This document shows, piece after piece, positions 28,074-36,208 of a stretch of DNA of 64,000 nucleotides. Below the pieces are notes generated by a model. That model searched no databases and was not told the origin of the DNA. It saw nothing but the letters and a program-made list of their open reading frames with translations. The stretch covers positions 1,133,102 through 1,197,101 of the forward strand of contig BPGU01000002.1 of assembly GCA_026003195.1 (NCBI GenBank), given 5' to 3'. Positions within the stretch are counted from its first letter, which is position 1. The number at the start of each line of letters is the position of its first letter. The position numbers and the translations under genes were made by a program. Source of the DNA: Armatimonadota bacterium (lineage in GTDB: Bacteria > Armatimonadota > HRBIN16).

Positions 28074-28386
28074 TGGCTGGGTCTTGGCGCAACACCTCCT
28101 CGAACTGCGCCTTCGCTTCCTCGTACATGCCGAGCATGGCGTAGGTGAGCGCGAGGTCGTTGCGGATTACGACGTTTCTTCCATCTATCTGTACAGCGCG
28201 CTCTAACTCTGCTAACGACTGTTCGAACTCCCCGATAAACCCCAGCACCAGCCCGAGCTGGTGATGCGCCTCCGCGTTGTTCGGAGCCAGCTGCACCGCC
28301 TGCCGCAGCTCCGCCAGAGCCTCGTCGTACTGCCCGTTGATTTTATACGCGACGCCGCGCTCGATATGGGATTGCACATCCCCCAT
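28033..28386 (-). CDS. TPR repeat protein
   Basis: A 117-residue protein made of three tetratricopeptide repeats: AYKINGQYDEALAELRQAVQ, GLVLGFIGEFEQSLAELERA and ALTYAMLGMYEEAKAQFEEV. ATG 28386 has GGAGGG 9 nt upstream. Longer frames exist (GTG 28500, TTG 28533) but the promoter at 28505-28533 would exclude the first and overlap the second. It overlaps the YfhO gene by 41 bp, so the pair is probably coupled. Binding partner unknown. Confidence 0.78.
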   Translation of the reverse strand: MGDVQSHIERGVAYKINGQYDEALAELRQAVQLAPNNAEAHHQLGLVLGFIGEFEQSLAELERAVQIDGRNVVIRNDLALTYAMLGMYEEAKAQFEEVLRQDPANEVALKQIQFLQF

Positions 28387-28504
28387 AGCCCGGTAGCCCT
28401 CCAGTTTCAGGTGTGCTTCATCGTTGATGTCCGTGACATCACTGACATGACAAAGATGAATCCTTTTCTCCGCTACCCCATCCTCGAGCGATAGCGTCAC
28501 CGAA

Positions 28505-28533
28505 AGTATAGCAGTTTTCGACCACAAAAGCAA
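28505..28533 (-). promoter_or_regulatory. Promoter of TPR-YfhO-transglycosylase operon, TTGCTT-N17-TATACT
   Basis: On the minus strand TTGCTT (28533-28528) and TATACT (28510-28505) are separated by 17 bp, in the gap right after gcvPA. This splits the run of minus genes into a glycine operon and an envelope operon. Confidence 0.6.
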
Positions 28534-28553
28534 GATGCATTTTGTATGGTAGA

Positions 28554-29897
28554 TTACTCTTCGCTCAGAGCCCTCCGCATTGCCTGCACAAACTCGTCCA
28601 TCTCCTGACGGGTGCGCCTTTCGGTGACCGCTATCAGCAGGTGGTGTTCGCGCCCCTGCTCATAACGGCTCAGCGGCAACCCTGCCAGATAATCGGGCAA
28701 CAAAGCCTGCACCACCTCTTCCGCAGGGCGTGGCAAGCTCAACACAAACTCCTTGAAGAAGCGTGCCTGTGGGTACACCAGCTGAACGCCTGGCAGTTCC
28801 GTCAGCCGCTTTGCGAGGTAGTGCGCCTTTTGCAGGCACAGGTTTGCCACATGGCGCAGCCCCTGTTTGCCCATAGCACTGAGATACACTGCTGCCGCCA
28901 ATGCCATCAATGCCTCGTTGGTGCAGATGTTCGAGGTCGCCCGCTCACGGCGGATATCCTGCTCGCGGGTGCGCAGGGTCATCACAAACCCTCGCCTGCC
29001 CTCCACGTCCACCGTCTCTCCGATGATGCGCCCGGGCAGGCGTCGAACATACTCCTCTTGGCACGCATAGAACCCCAGCAACGGACCTCCGAAGCCCATC
29101 GGCAACCCCAGAGGCTGTCCCTCGCCCACCACCACGTCCACGCCATACTCCCCCGGCGGTTTCAGAATGCCCAGCGCAATGGGGTCTACCGCCACAATGG
29201 CGAGCGCGCCGTGCTCGTGTGCCAGGGCAGTCAGATCTGCCATCGGCTCCAGGTTTCCGTAGAAGTTCGGGTTTTGCCACAACACGCACGCCGCGTGCTC
29301 GGCAATGGGCGAGTCCAGCAGGGTCACACCTTCCTCGCCACAGGGGATCTCCTGCACCTCCAGGTCGGCGGCTGTCGCGTAGGTACGCACCACGTGGCGA
29401 TAGTGGGGATGGACGCTGCGCGAGATGACGATGCACCTGCGCCCTGTGTGATGCCATGCCATCAGCGCGGCTTCCGCGAGCGCAGTGGCGCCGTCGTACA
29501 TCGAGGCGTTGCTTACCGGCATACCGGTCAGCTGGCATATCATCGTCTGGTACTCAAACATCGCCTGCAGGATGCCCTGGCTCACCTCGGGCTGATAGGG
29601 CGTGTACGCGGTGAGAAACTCGCCGCGTGAGAGGATGGCTTCAATGACCGCCGGCGCGAAATGGTCGTAGATTCCTGCTCCCAAAAAGGGGATACACTTC
29701 GATGTATCTATGTTCTGTGACGCAAGGCGTTGCATGTGCGCCTGCAGGGTGATTTCGTCCATCCCTTTCGGCAGGTTCAGCAAGCCCCGGAAGCGCACCT
29801 GCTCGGGGATATCGGCGAACAGCTCTTCGATGCTTGTGACGCCGATGGCGCGAAGCATCTTCTCGCGGTCGGCATCGGTGTGCGGAATGTAGGTCAT
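28554..29897 (-). CDS. gcvPA: Glycine dehydrogenase (decarboxylating) subunit 1
   Basis: A 447-residue N-terminal half of the split P-protein, the PLP enzyme that decarboxylates glycine and loads the aminomethyl group onto lipoyl-GcvH. Typical segments: MTYIPHTDADREKMLRAIGV, the PYQPEVSQGILQAMFEYQTM stretch and SNASMYDGATALAEA. The PLP-Lys is on the other subunit (gcvPB), which is not in this window. It overlaps gcvH by 4 bp. Confidence 0.95.
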   Translation of the reverse strand: MTYIPHTDADREKMLRAIGVTSIEELFADIPEQVRFRGLLNLPKGMDEITLQAHMQRLASQNIDTSKCIPFLGAGIYDHFAPAVIEAILSRGEFLTAYTPYQPEVSQGILQAMFEYQTMICQLTGMPVSNASMYDGATALAEAALMAWHHTGRRCIVISRSVHPHYRHVVRTYATAADLEVQEIPCGEEGVTLLDSPIAEHAACVLWQNPNFYGNLEPMADLTALAHEHGALAIVAVDPIALGILKPPGEYGVDVVVGEGQPLGLPMGFGGPLLGFYACQEEYVRRLPGRIIGETVDVEGRRGFVMTLRTREQDIRRERATSNICTNEALMALAAAVYLSAMGKQGLRHVANLCLQKAHYLAKRLTELPGVQLVYPQARFFKEFVLSLPRPAEEVVQALLPDYLAGLPLSRYEQGREHHLLIAVTERRTRQEMDEFVQAMRRALSEE

Positions 29898-30286
29898 GCC
29901 TTTTGACGCTCCTCGATGTATGCCGCGTATTGTTCAGCGGTGAGCAGGTTGTCTACCTCGGATGGGTCTGCCAGCTGCACCTTGATCAGCCATCCTTCGC
30001 CGTACGGGTCTTCGTTCAGTATCTCTGACCGCTGGGTCACCGCAGAGTTTGTCTCGAGGACCTCTCCTGCTATCGGTGCATACAGGTCTGCCACAGCCTT
30101 CACCGACTCCACCGTGCCGAACATCTCCTCTGCCTGCAGCACCCGCCCTGGCTCCGGCAGCTCCACGTACACAATGTCGCCCAGCTCGGACTGAGCATAA
30201 TCGGTAATGCCAATGGTGGCGACATTGCCCTCCACACGCACCCACTCGTCGGTTTTAGAATATCGTAAATCACCCGGAATGTGCAT
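29894..30286 (-). CDS. gcvH: Glycine cleavage system H protein
   Basis: A 130-residue lipoyl carrier. The lipoylated lysine is in GTVESVKAVADLYAP, and the opening DLRYSKTDEWVRVEGNVATI and ITDYAQSELGDIVYVELPE are characteristic. It shuttles the aminomethyl arm between the P, T and L proteins. It lies between gcvT (17-bp gap) and gcvPA (4-bp overlap). Confidence 0.97.
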   Translation of the reverse strand: MHIPGDLRYSKTDEWVRVEGNVATIGITDYAQSELGDIVYVELPEPGRVLQAEEMFGTVESVKAVADLYAPIAGEVLETNSAVTQRSEILNEDPYGEGWLIKVQLADPSEVDNLLTAEQYAAYIEERQKA

Positions 30287-30303
30287 ATTCCACCTCCATG
30301 CTT

Positions 30304-31392
30304 TTATACGTGATTGACGAACCTTCTGGACACGATGCGCGCAGGTACGGTTCTGCCACGCATGTCTACCTGCACCTCGTTGCCCATCCTGGAGTGTTCG
30401 CTGCTCACAAACGCCATGGCGATGCTTTTCTCCAGCGTAGGTGAGAAGGTTCCACTGGTTATTTCGCCAACGGTTTGCCCGTTTACCTGCACGGGATACC
30501 CCTGTCGCGCCACCATGCGCCCTTCTACTTCCAGTCCTACCAGCTTGCGGGCAGCGCCCTGCTCCCGAACGCGGCGGATAACCTCTGCCCCGATAAACTG
30601 TTTACTTTTGCTGACCACCCAGCCCAGCCCCGCCTCGATGGGGTTGATGTGTTCGTTCAGCTCGTGACCGTATAGAGGGTATCCTGCCTCGATGCGCAGC
30701 ACGTCCCTCGCGCCCAGTCCACAGGGCACGACCCCCGCTTCGTACAGGGCGTTCCACAGCGGTTCCGCCGCCGAGGCGTCGAGAATCAGCTCCACGCCGT
30801 CCTCGCCTGTATAACCGGTGCGCGCCACAAGCACCTCGTTCCCGCGCCAGTGAACGGTGGCAACGTGGAAGCGAGGCAGTGGTGTCAGGTCGTGCGCGAG
30901 CAGATGACCAACTAGTTCCAACGCCTTCGGGCCCTGTACGGCGATCATGGCGGTTTGTGTGGTAGCGTCCTCCAGCGATACCGACGAGGGGAAGTGTTGC
31001 AGCATCCACGCCCGGTCCTTATCCGCATTGGCGGCGTTGACAACGACCAGAAAGTGGTTGGCGGCGAGGCGGTAGACGATGATGTCGTCGAGAACGCCAC
31101 CCTGCGGGTTGGTGAGGAGCGAGTACTGTGCCGCGCCGTCGCTCAAGGCGGAAACGTCGTTCGTGGTCAGCGTATCCAGCGCAGGGATGACATCATCTCC
31201 CCACAAGTGGAATCTGCCCATGTGGCTGATGTCGAACATACCCACGTTTTCACGCACGGCACGCGCTTCCTGCATAATGCCGCTGTACTGCACGGGCATC
31301 CACCATCCTGCAAACTCCACCATGCGCGCCCCCATGCGAGGATGCACTTCCGCAAGGGGGGTGCGTCGAAGTTCACTCTCTTGTGTCGCCAT
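30304..31392 (-). CDS. gcvT: Aminomethyltransferase (glycine cleavage T protein)
   Basis: A 362-residue folate-dependent T protein that releases ammonia and forms methylene-tetrahydrofolate. Diagnostic segments include MVEFAGWWMPVQYSGIMQEA, GMFDISHMGRF, the catalytic-Asp region GGVLDDIIVYR and ARTGYTGEDGVEL. Its 5' end overlaps the DUF2993-like gene by 20 bp, linking it to the transporter genes upstream. ftcD, another folate one-carbon gene, lies 7 kb away on the other strand. Confidence 0.96.
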   Translation of the reverse strand: MATQESELRRTPLAEVHPRMGARMVEFAGWWMPVQYSGIMQEARAVRENVGMFDISHMGRFHLWGDDVIPALDTLTTNDVSALSDGAAQYSLLTNPQGGVLDDIIVYRLAANHFLVVVNAANADKDRAWMLQHFPSSVSLEDATTQTAMIAVQGPKALELVGHLLAHDLTPLPRFHVATVHWRGNEVLVARTGYTGEDGVELILDASAAEPLWNALYEAGVVPCGLGARDVLRIEAGYPLYGHELNEHINPIEAGLGWVVSKSKQFIGAEVIRRVREQGAARKLVGLEVEGRMVARQGYPVQVNGQTVGEITSGTFSPTLEKSIAMAFVSSEHSRMGNEVQVDMRGRTVPARIVSRRFVNHV

Positions 31393-32224
31393 GGACCCCT
31401 CCTGTATCCCGAGGCGGCACCGTTGCCCGCCCGACCAGTTTCACCAGACCCTCTTCCTGCTCGACACGCTCTATGAGGAACGCCGAGCCCAGATTCAGAT
31501 CAAGCTCCACATCCAGCACCGGGTTCAACGCAGCGATCACCTTTTGCACCACAGCAGGGGGAAGGTTTTCACCTTCCACGCTCACCTGCGCGTCCTCTAT
31601 CACTATTTGCCGACCGTTGCGCACCGCCACGCGCCCCCTTGCCTCAAAGCGCCACGCGGTCAGCAACACCGCCAGCTCGCCAGTGATATATATCGCCGAG
31701 GAGGTTACCCGCACACGCGGAGATTGCACTCCCGGCAAGCGACGCCTCACGAACTCGGTCAACCCCTCTTCATCCAGGGTAACGCGCCCCTCTCCCCAGC
31801 CTGCCCCAAACAGGCGGATTCGCAGGCGAAAAGCCGCCTCTCTCGAATCCAGAGACACGTGGGGTATCGTTGCCTCCAGGCGACGGATAGGAAAACCCCT
31901 CAGCGAAAACCTTTCCAGCACAATCTGCACGCTTTCCGCTTGTCCCCGCCAGACAGGTATGGGTGGTTCGGTCCAGAAAGGCATTTGCGAGGCACGAAAC
32001 CCTGAAGCCTGTACACGGATGGTATCCGCTCTCGCCAGCAACACACCCAATGCGCCCCACCTGGGCTGAATCTGCACCTGCACCTGCCCGCTGCCACCCA
32101 GCTGCCTCAAGATGTGTCGTTCCGCAGAACGTTCCAGCCGACGGGTGTACTCTTTGGCTCCACCAACAATCAGCAGAAACGTCAGGGCGATTTCCACCAA
32201 CCGTCGCCCATCAATCGCTATCAC
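31373..32224 (-). CDS. DUF2993-like (LmeA family) lipid-binding protein
   Basis: A 283-residue protein with an N-terminal membrane anchor (about residues 8-22, IALTFLLIVGG) and a beta-rich body. The pattern VQIVLERFSLRGFPIRRLEA, LDEEGLTEFVRRRLPG and VVQKVIAALNPVLDVELDLN fits DUF2993, whose mycobacterial member LmeA binds phospholipids and affects mannan elongation. GTG 32224 overlaps the small membrane gene by 14 bp; the longer frame to 32299 would cover that gene. Start confidence is moderate. Its role between a transporter and gcvT is unclear. Confidence 0.72.
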   Translation of the reverse strand: MIAIDGRRLVEIALTFLLIVGGAKEYTRRLERSAERHILRQLGGSGQVQVQIQPRWGALGVLLARADTIRVQASGFRASQMPFWTEPPIPVWRGQAESVQIVLERFSLRGFPIRRLEATIPHVSLDSREAAFRLRIRLFGAGWGEGRVTLDEEGLTEFVRRRLPGVQSPRVRVTSSAIYITGELAVLLTAWRFEARGRVAVRNGRQIVIEDAQVSVEGENLPPAVVQKVIAALNPVLDVELDLNLGSAFLIERVEQEEGLVKLVGRATVPPRDTGGVHGDTRE

Positions 32225-32330
32225 GCCCCTGTCTGAAGTCCCTAGACAGGATACGGTAAAAACAGTATACCAGCAGCACAGTAAAGAACGTCCACGCACT
32301 CAACATGAACACCCAGCCTTGCCAGTTCAT
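32211..32330 (-). CDS. Small membrane protein, probable NSS transporter partner (MetS-like)
   Basis: A 39-codon frame too short for most gene callers. ATG 32330 overlaps the transporter stop (ATGA) and has GGAGGT 7-8 nt upstream. The product has one membrane helix (GWVFMLSAWTFFTVLLVYCF) and a charged end (YRILSRDFRQGRDSD). In bacterial NSS transporters such as MetP, a tiny single-helix subunit (MetS) is encoded directly downstream and is needed for activity. Position, size and topology fit, though the sequence itself is not diagnostic. Confidence 0.7.
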   Translation of the reverse strand: MNWQGWVFMLSAWTFFTVLLVYCFYRILSRDFRQGRDSD

Positions 32331-34000
32331 TCGGGTAGCACCTCCGCACGCTGCATACTCTTCCGCACATTCCACGCATACCAGACGGCGTACAGCTGCA
32401 CCAGAAAGATTAGCAAGACGAAACCACGCACCATCCAGATATGCCAGCCTACCTGTAGACCCGCCGCCTCAAGTGGACGGGTGAAAAGAACGCCTGTCAG
32501 GAGCGGGTGAAGCACGTTTTCGTAGAGCCACGTGCCCAGTATCGCCAGAAGGAAGAAGGGTGTCACGTACTTCGCGCAGTAGTAGAAGAAGCGCGGCACG
32601 CGCAATAGCGCCCCTTCATGCATCTCCTGCCACACCTTATCCGCCCCGAAAATCCACATCAGGATGACCACTTCAATCAGCGCCATCAGTGGTGGACCAA
32701 AGGTGCTCGACCAGAAATCGTACACATCTACTCCACCGTTAATCCAGATGGCGAACTGCGCACCAATCAGCCACAGAAGCCCCATCGCGGCAACAGCGCG
32801 AGTACGGCTCAAACCGAACTCGTCTTCGAGGAAGGCTACGATAGGCTGACACATCGCCACGATGGAAGTGAGTGCCGCGAAGAACAGCAGCAGGAACCAC
32901 AGGAAGCCCAGTATGTTGCCCGCGGGCAGGAAGCTGAAGATAGCGGGCATGGACACAAAGCCCAGATAGAAGCTACCCTTGGTAGCGATCATCTGCGCTG
33001 CTGCCACCCCGAAGAAAGCCGACGCCGCGGGCAACGCGATAGACGCGCCCAACACGACTTCGGCGAAGCTGTTCGAGGCGGTGGTGGAAAGACCGGTGAG
33101 CGTCACGTCGTCTTTCTGGCGCAGATAGGACGCATAACACTGAATAGCACCCATGCCCAGGCTGAGCGAGAAAAACACCTGTCCCGCTGCAGCCAGCCAG
33201 GTTTTGGAGTCCAGCAGCACGAAAATCTGCCTGCCGTCGCGTTCCACAAACCACTTGGGCTCCCACAGGAAAGCAATGCCATCCATCACCCCGTATTCCC
33301 GGGATACCGGATAGCCCAGAGTAAACACGCGCACGACAAGACCTACAGCCAGAACGAACAAAAGCGGCATCGCGATTTTTGCCAGCGCCTCGATGCCTCG
33401 CGAGACACCGCGCGCCATTAACCACAGAGTGAGCACATACACCGCTGCGAAAATCACCAGGGTAAACGCTTCGGGACGAAGAAACACACTGCCGTCTGCT
33501 GCGCCGGTATACCTCCCTAAAAACTCATTATAAGGATCCAGCACCGTTTGCGAAATCTCATCGGCGCTCATCCCTTCGTGCAGCTGGATTTTCGAGACGT
33601 GCGGGGTCTGCCCGAGCAGGGTTTTAATACTGTATCCCAACGTCCACGAGCCGATGTAGGAGTAGTAGAACAGAATGAGGGTGGGAATAAACAGCCCCAG
33701 CACGCCCAGGTACTTGGCGATAGGATGTTTCCACATGAGCTGAAACATGGCAGGGGTCGTACCATGTCCGCGCACGCCTCCGTAGCGCCCCTGCGTCCAC
33801 TCCAACCACATCAGTGGAATTGCCATGAACAACAGGCAGATGAAGTAGGGAATGAGAAAAGCCCCACCGCCGTTTGCGGCTGCCTGCCCAGGAAAACGCA
33901 GGAAGTTCCCTAATCCGATGGCGTTACCTGCCATCGCCAAAACCAGCCCAACACGAGTTCCCCAATGTTCGCGTTTTTCCCCATTACCGTTCTTCGTCAT
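32327..34000 (-). CDS. Sodium-dependent amino acid transporter (NSS/SNF family)
   Basis: A 557-residue 12-helix symporter. The NSS signature opens the protein: HWGTRVGLVLAMAGNAIGLG, then NFLRFPGQAAANGGGAFLIP, carrying the unwound TM1 Na+/substrate site. It takes up an amino acid with Na+. Substrate is not readable from sequence; the run into gcvT-gcvH-gcvPA suggests glycine or a related amino acid. The C-terminus is longer than LeuT. GGAGG is present but 13 nt upstream of the start. Confidence 0.93.
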   Translation of the reverse strand: MTKNGNGEKREHWGTRVGLVLAMAGNAIGLGNFLRFPGQAAANGGGAFLIPYFICLLFMAIPLMWLEWTQGRYGGVRGHGTTPAMFQLMWKHPIAKYLGVLGLFIPTLILFYYSYIGSWTLGYSIKTLLGQTPHVSKIQLHEGMSADEISQTVLDPYNEFLGRYTGAADGSVFLRPEAFTLVIFAAVYVLTLWLMARGVSRGIEALAKIAMPLLFVLAVGLVVRVFTLGYPVSREYGVMDGIAFLWEPKWFVERDGRQIFVLLDSKTWLAAAGQVFFSLSLGMGAIQCYASYLRQKDDVTLTGLSTTASNSFAEVVLGASIALPAASAFFGVAAAQMIATKGSFYLGFVSMPAIFSFLPAGNILGFLWFLLLFFAALTSIVAMCQPIVAFLEDEFGLSRTRAVAAMGLLWLIGAQFAIWINGGVDVYDFWSSTFGPPLMALIEVVILMWIFGADKVWQEMHEGALLRVPRFFYYCAKYVTPFFLLAILGTWLYENVLHPLLTGVLFTRPLEAAGLQVGWHIWMVRGFVLLIFLVQLYAVWYAWNVRKSMQRAEVLPE

Positions 34001-34085
34001 GCGCTTGCGCTGCCTCCGTGAGTGTGCTGAATCTCGCTGGTGTTCTCCATATTTTACCCTCTTACGGACGGATTCCTGTAGCGTT

Positions 34086-36062
34086 TCAAAACGCCGTGCT
34101 CAGTTGAACCACTGCCACACCGCCTCGCTCCTTGTCGCTGCCCAGCAGGGAGTAGGATGCTACCCCCTTTGCATCATAAAAGATTGCCTGGTAGAGGGCG
34201 CGCAGCATGGTATCCCGGCTCAGGTCGTATTGCACGCCGAAGGTCGCATAGTGCTCTATGGGCTTGCCCGGTGCGGATAGCCCTGCCCCCGGATTGAAGC
34301 GCTGGGTGTCCTTCAGATTCCACATCGCCCCCTCGTAGGTCAGGCTGAATCCCCAGCGGGGAAGGGCTTGCCATTGCGCGTGCACTACCAGATGGAGCAC
34401 TTCGTCATCTGTGCCGAAGCCTGCGGGAGGAGCGGCTTTGCCCGTGCCGGTGTAGAAACCACTGCGCGCATCCACCGCCACATTGCCGATGCGTGTCCGC
34501 AGTCCCGCATCCACGCCGCGCAGGTCGGTGGGGTTATGCCAGTAGCCGATGCGTCCCCAGTAGCCGGGTGGCGCAAAATACGGGCGGAAGTCACGATAGC
34601 CCAGCCATATCAGCGCGTCTTTGCCTGCACTGTACTGAACCCTTGCCAGAAACGCCCAGTTGTCCTTATTTAACCGGTTATCGCCATGATGTAACAGGTC
34701 ACTTTGCGAATAGACGGCGGCGATATTCCACCGCTCGGAGGGCGAAAAGTTCGCCTGCCATCCCCACACGTTCACCTGGTTCACGGTTCCGAAGACGGTG
34801 GGTACATCCTGCCAGGCGTCCAGGGTGAGAAATTGCACTCCCAGACTGAAGGCTCTGCCCAGTCTGACAGTGGCGGAAGCGCCTGCGCTGTGCCGGGCGT
34901 GGACAATGCCGTAAGGAATGCGGTTAGGACGCTGACGCAGCGGGCTGCCCGGCTGGAACAGGTTGACCGCGTCGTTGCCTGCGGATACACGCATGAAATC
35001 GGCTAGAAGGTTGGTGTTCACTGCGTTATGCCGGGCGGCGTAGAGCATCAGACTCACCAGGTCGGTATCCATCTGGAACTGGAGACCATCCATGCTGTAG
35101 TAGCCGTTATCGTAGCGAGGGAGCAGGGTGTATACATCCAGGTCAGGGCGCCACAGGGTGAGCGGAGTCATGCGGTTCTCTATCCTGCCTATCGCCACAC
35201 TGCCCTGCCTGCCGAAAAGAGAGAAGGGCAAACGCACGTTCGCTTTCCACAAGAGGAAATCCGTAGCGCCCGGAGCGCGTGAGACACCCGGCGCGAACTG
35301 CGAGGCGGAGCCAAAGTAGGTTAGAAGGTTTCCCACCACCAGGGCAGCCTCCGCGCGCACCCCCGGCGACAGTTCGCTACGCACCTGCAGGCTCAACTCC
35401 TGTGTGGCGTGCACGTTGTTTAACAACCCACCCCGCAAAGCATAACCGTTCTGGTCCACGGCGCCTTTGCTATCGATGCCGTGTGCGCCTCGCCCGATCA
35501 TATCCAGCGTGCCACTCACCTGTGCCCGCTGGCGTATCCTTTGCTCCATCGAGCGAATCTGGCTCTCGGTTCCTGAAATCTCGGAGCGCAGACGACGCAC
35601 GTCTTCGCCCAGCGCCTGCAAGTCCCGTCCGAACTCCTCCAGCAGCTGGTTCAAGATACGCATCTGCTCTTCCAGCCTGCGCAGTCGCTCCGCCGTGTTC
35701 TCGGGAATCTGCTTCAGCTTCTCCCTGTCGGCGGCAAAAGTATCGGTATCAACGACGGGGGGAGGAGTGATTGTTGGAGGAGGGGGCAGCAGAATGCGCT
35801 GTCGGAGTTCGTCCCTCAAATCGTTGACACGGCTTCTGACCTCTTGAAGGGCATCGCGCAGCGCCACAGCAAACTCGTAGCGCGTGACCGGCGACTGACC
35901 GCGAAAAGAGCCGTCGGGGTATCCCTTCAAGATGCCCTGCCGGATAAGCGTTTGAACCGCTTCGTACGCCCAGTGTCCGGGGGGAACGTCTTGCTGGGCG
36001 AAAGCGGAAACGCACAGCCCCAGAGCGATTACCAGAGCCACAGGCGGCACAAGACGATTCAC
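34086..36062 (-). CDS. SLH-domain outer-membrane beta-barrel protein (OmpM-like), copy 1
   Basis: A 658-residue envelope protein. After a signal peptide (about residues 1-22) comes one SLH domain (DVPPGHWAYEAVQTLIRQGI then LKGYPDGSFRGQSPVTRYEF), a coiled coil (about 105-195) and a long beta-rich domain ending in Phe (QLSTAF), the usual C-terminal signature for outer-membrane insertion. In OmpM-type proteins the SLH binds peptidoglycan and the barrel sits in the outer membrane. GTG 36062 has GGAGGTG 7 nt upstream and starts the signal peptide; a longer frame reaches 36158. It is a paralogue of the next upstream gene. Confidence 0.88.
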   Translation of the reverse strand: MNRLVPPVALVIALGLCVSAFAQQDVPPGHWAYEAVQTLIRQGILKGYPDGSFRGQSPVTRYEFAVALRDALQEVRSRVNDLRDELRQRILLPPPPTITPPPVVDTDTFAADREKLKQIPENTAERLRRLEEQMRILNQLLEEFGRDLQALGEDVRRLRSEISGTESQIRSMEQRIRQRAQVSGTLDMIGRGAHGIDSKGAVDQNGYALRGGLLNNVHATQELSLQVRSELSPGVRAEAALVVGNLLTYFGSASQFAPGVSRAPGATDFLLWKANVRLPFSLFGRQGSVAIGRIENRMTPLTLWRPDLDVYTLLPRYDNGYYSMDGLQFQMDTDLVSLMLYAARHNAVNTNLLADFMRVSAGNDAVNLFQPGSPLRQRPNRIPYGIVHARHSAGASATVRLGRAFSLGVQFLTLDAWQDVPTVFGTVNQVNVWGWQANFSPSERWNIAAVYSQSDLLHHGDNRLNKDNWAFLARVQYSAGKDALIWLGYRDFRPYFAPPGYWGRIGYWHNPTDLRGVDAGLRTRIGNVAVDARSGFYTGTGKAAPPAGFGTDDEVLHLVVHAQWQALPRWGFSLTYEGAMWNLKDTQRFNPGAGLSAPGKPIEHYATFGVQYDLSRDTMLRALYQAIFYDAKGVASYSLLGSDKERGGVAVVQLSTAF

Positions 36063-36160
36063 GAGTGCACCTCCTGTCGTGATAAAGAATCCGGTGAAAC
36101 ATGGATTCGGCAGAACGTGCAGGAGTCCTGCCACGATACAAACGTCGGCGCATCCCAACG

Positions 36161-36189
36161 AAAAACCCCCTCCGGCAAGCCGGAGGGGG
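36161..36189 (-). terminator. Terminator after SLH-porin copy 2
   Basis: CCCCCTCCGGC (36166-36176) pairs with GCCGGAGGGGG (36179-36189) with a tiny loop. AAAAA at 36161-36165 becomes a U-tract on the minus strand. It separates the two SLH-porin genes, so copy 1 needs its own promoter. Confidence 0.85.
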
Positions 36190-36208
36190 TTGATGGTGCG
36201 ACTTCAGG

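Noticed and set aside
34001..34085. Glycine riboswitch upstream of the transporter-gcv operon
   Set aside because: The gap is only 85 bp and shows none of the conserved glycine-aptamer elements.
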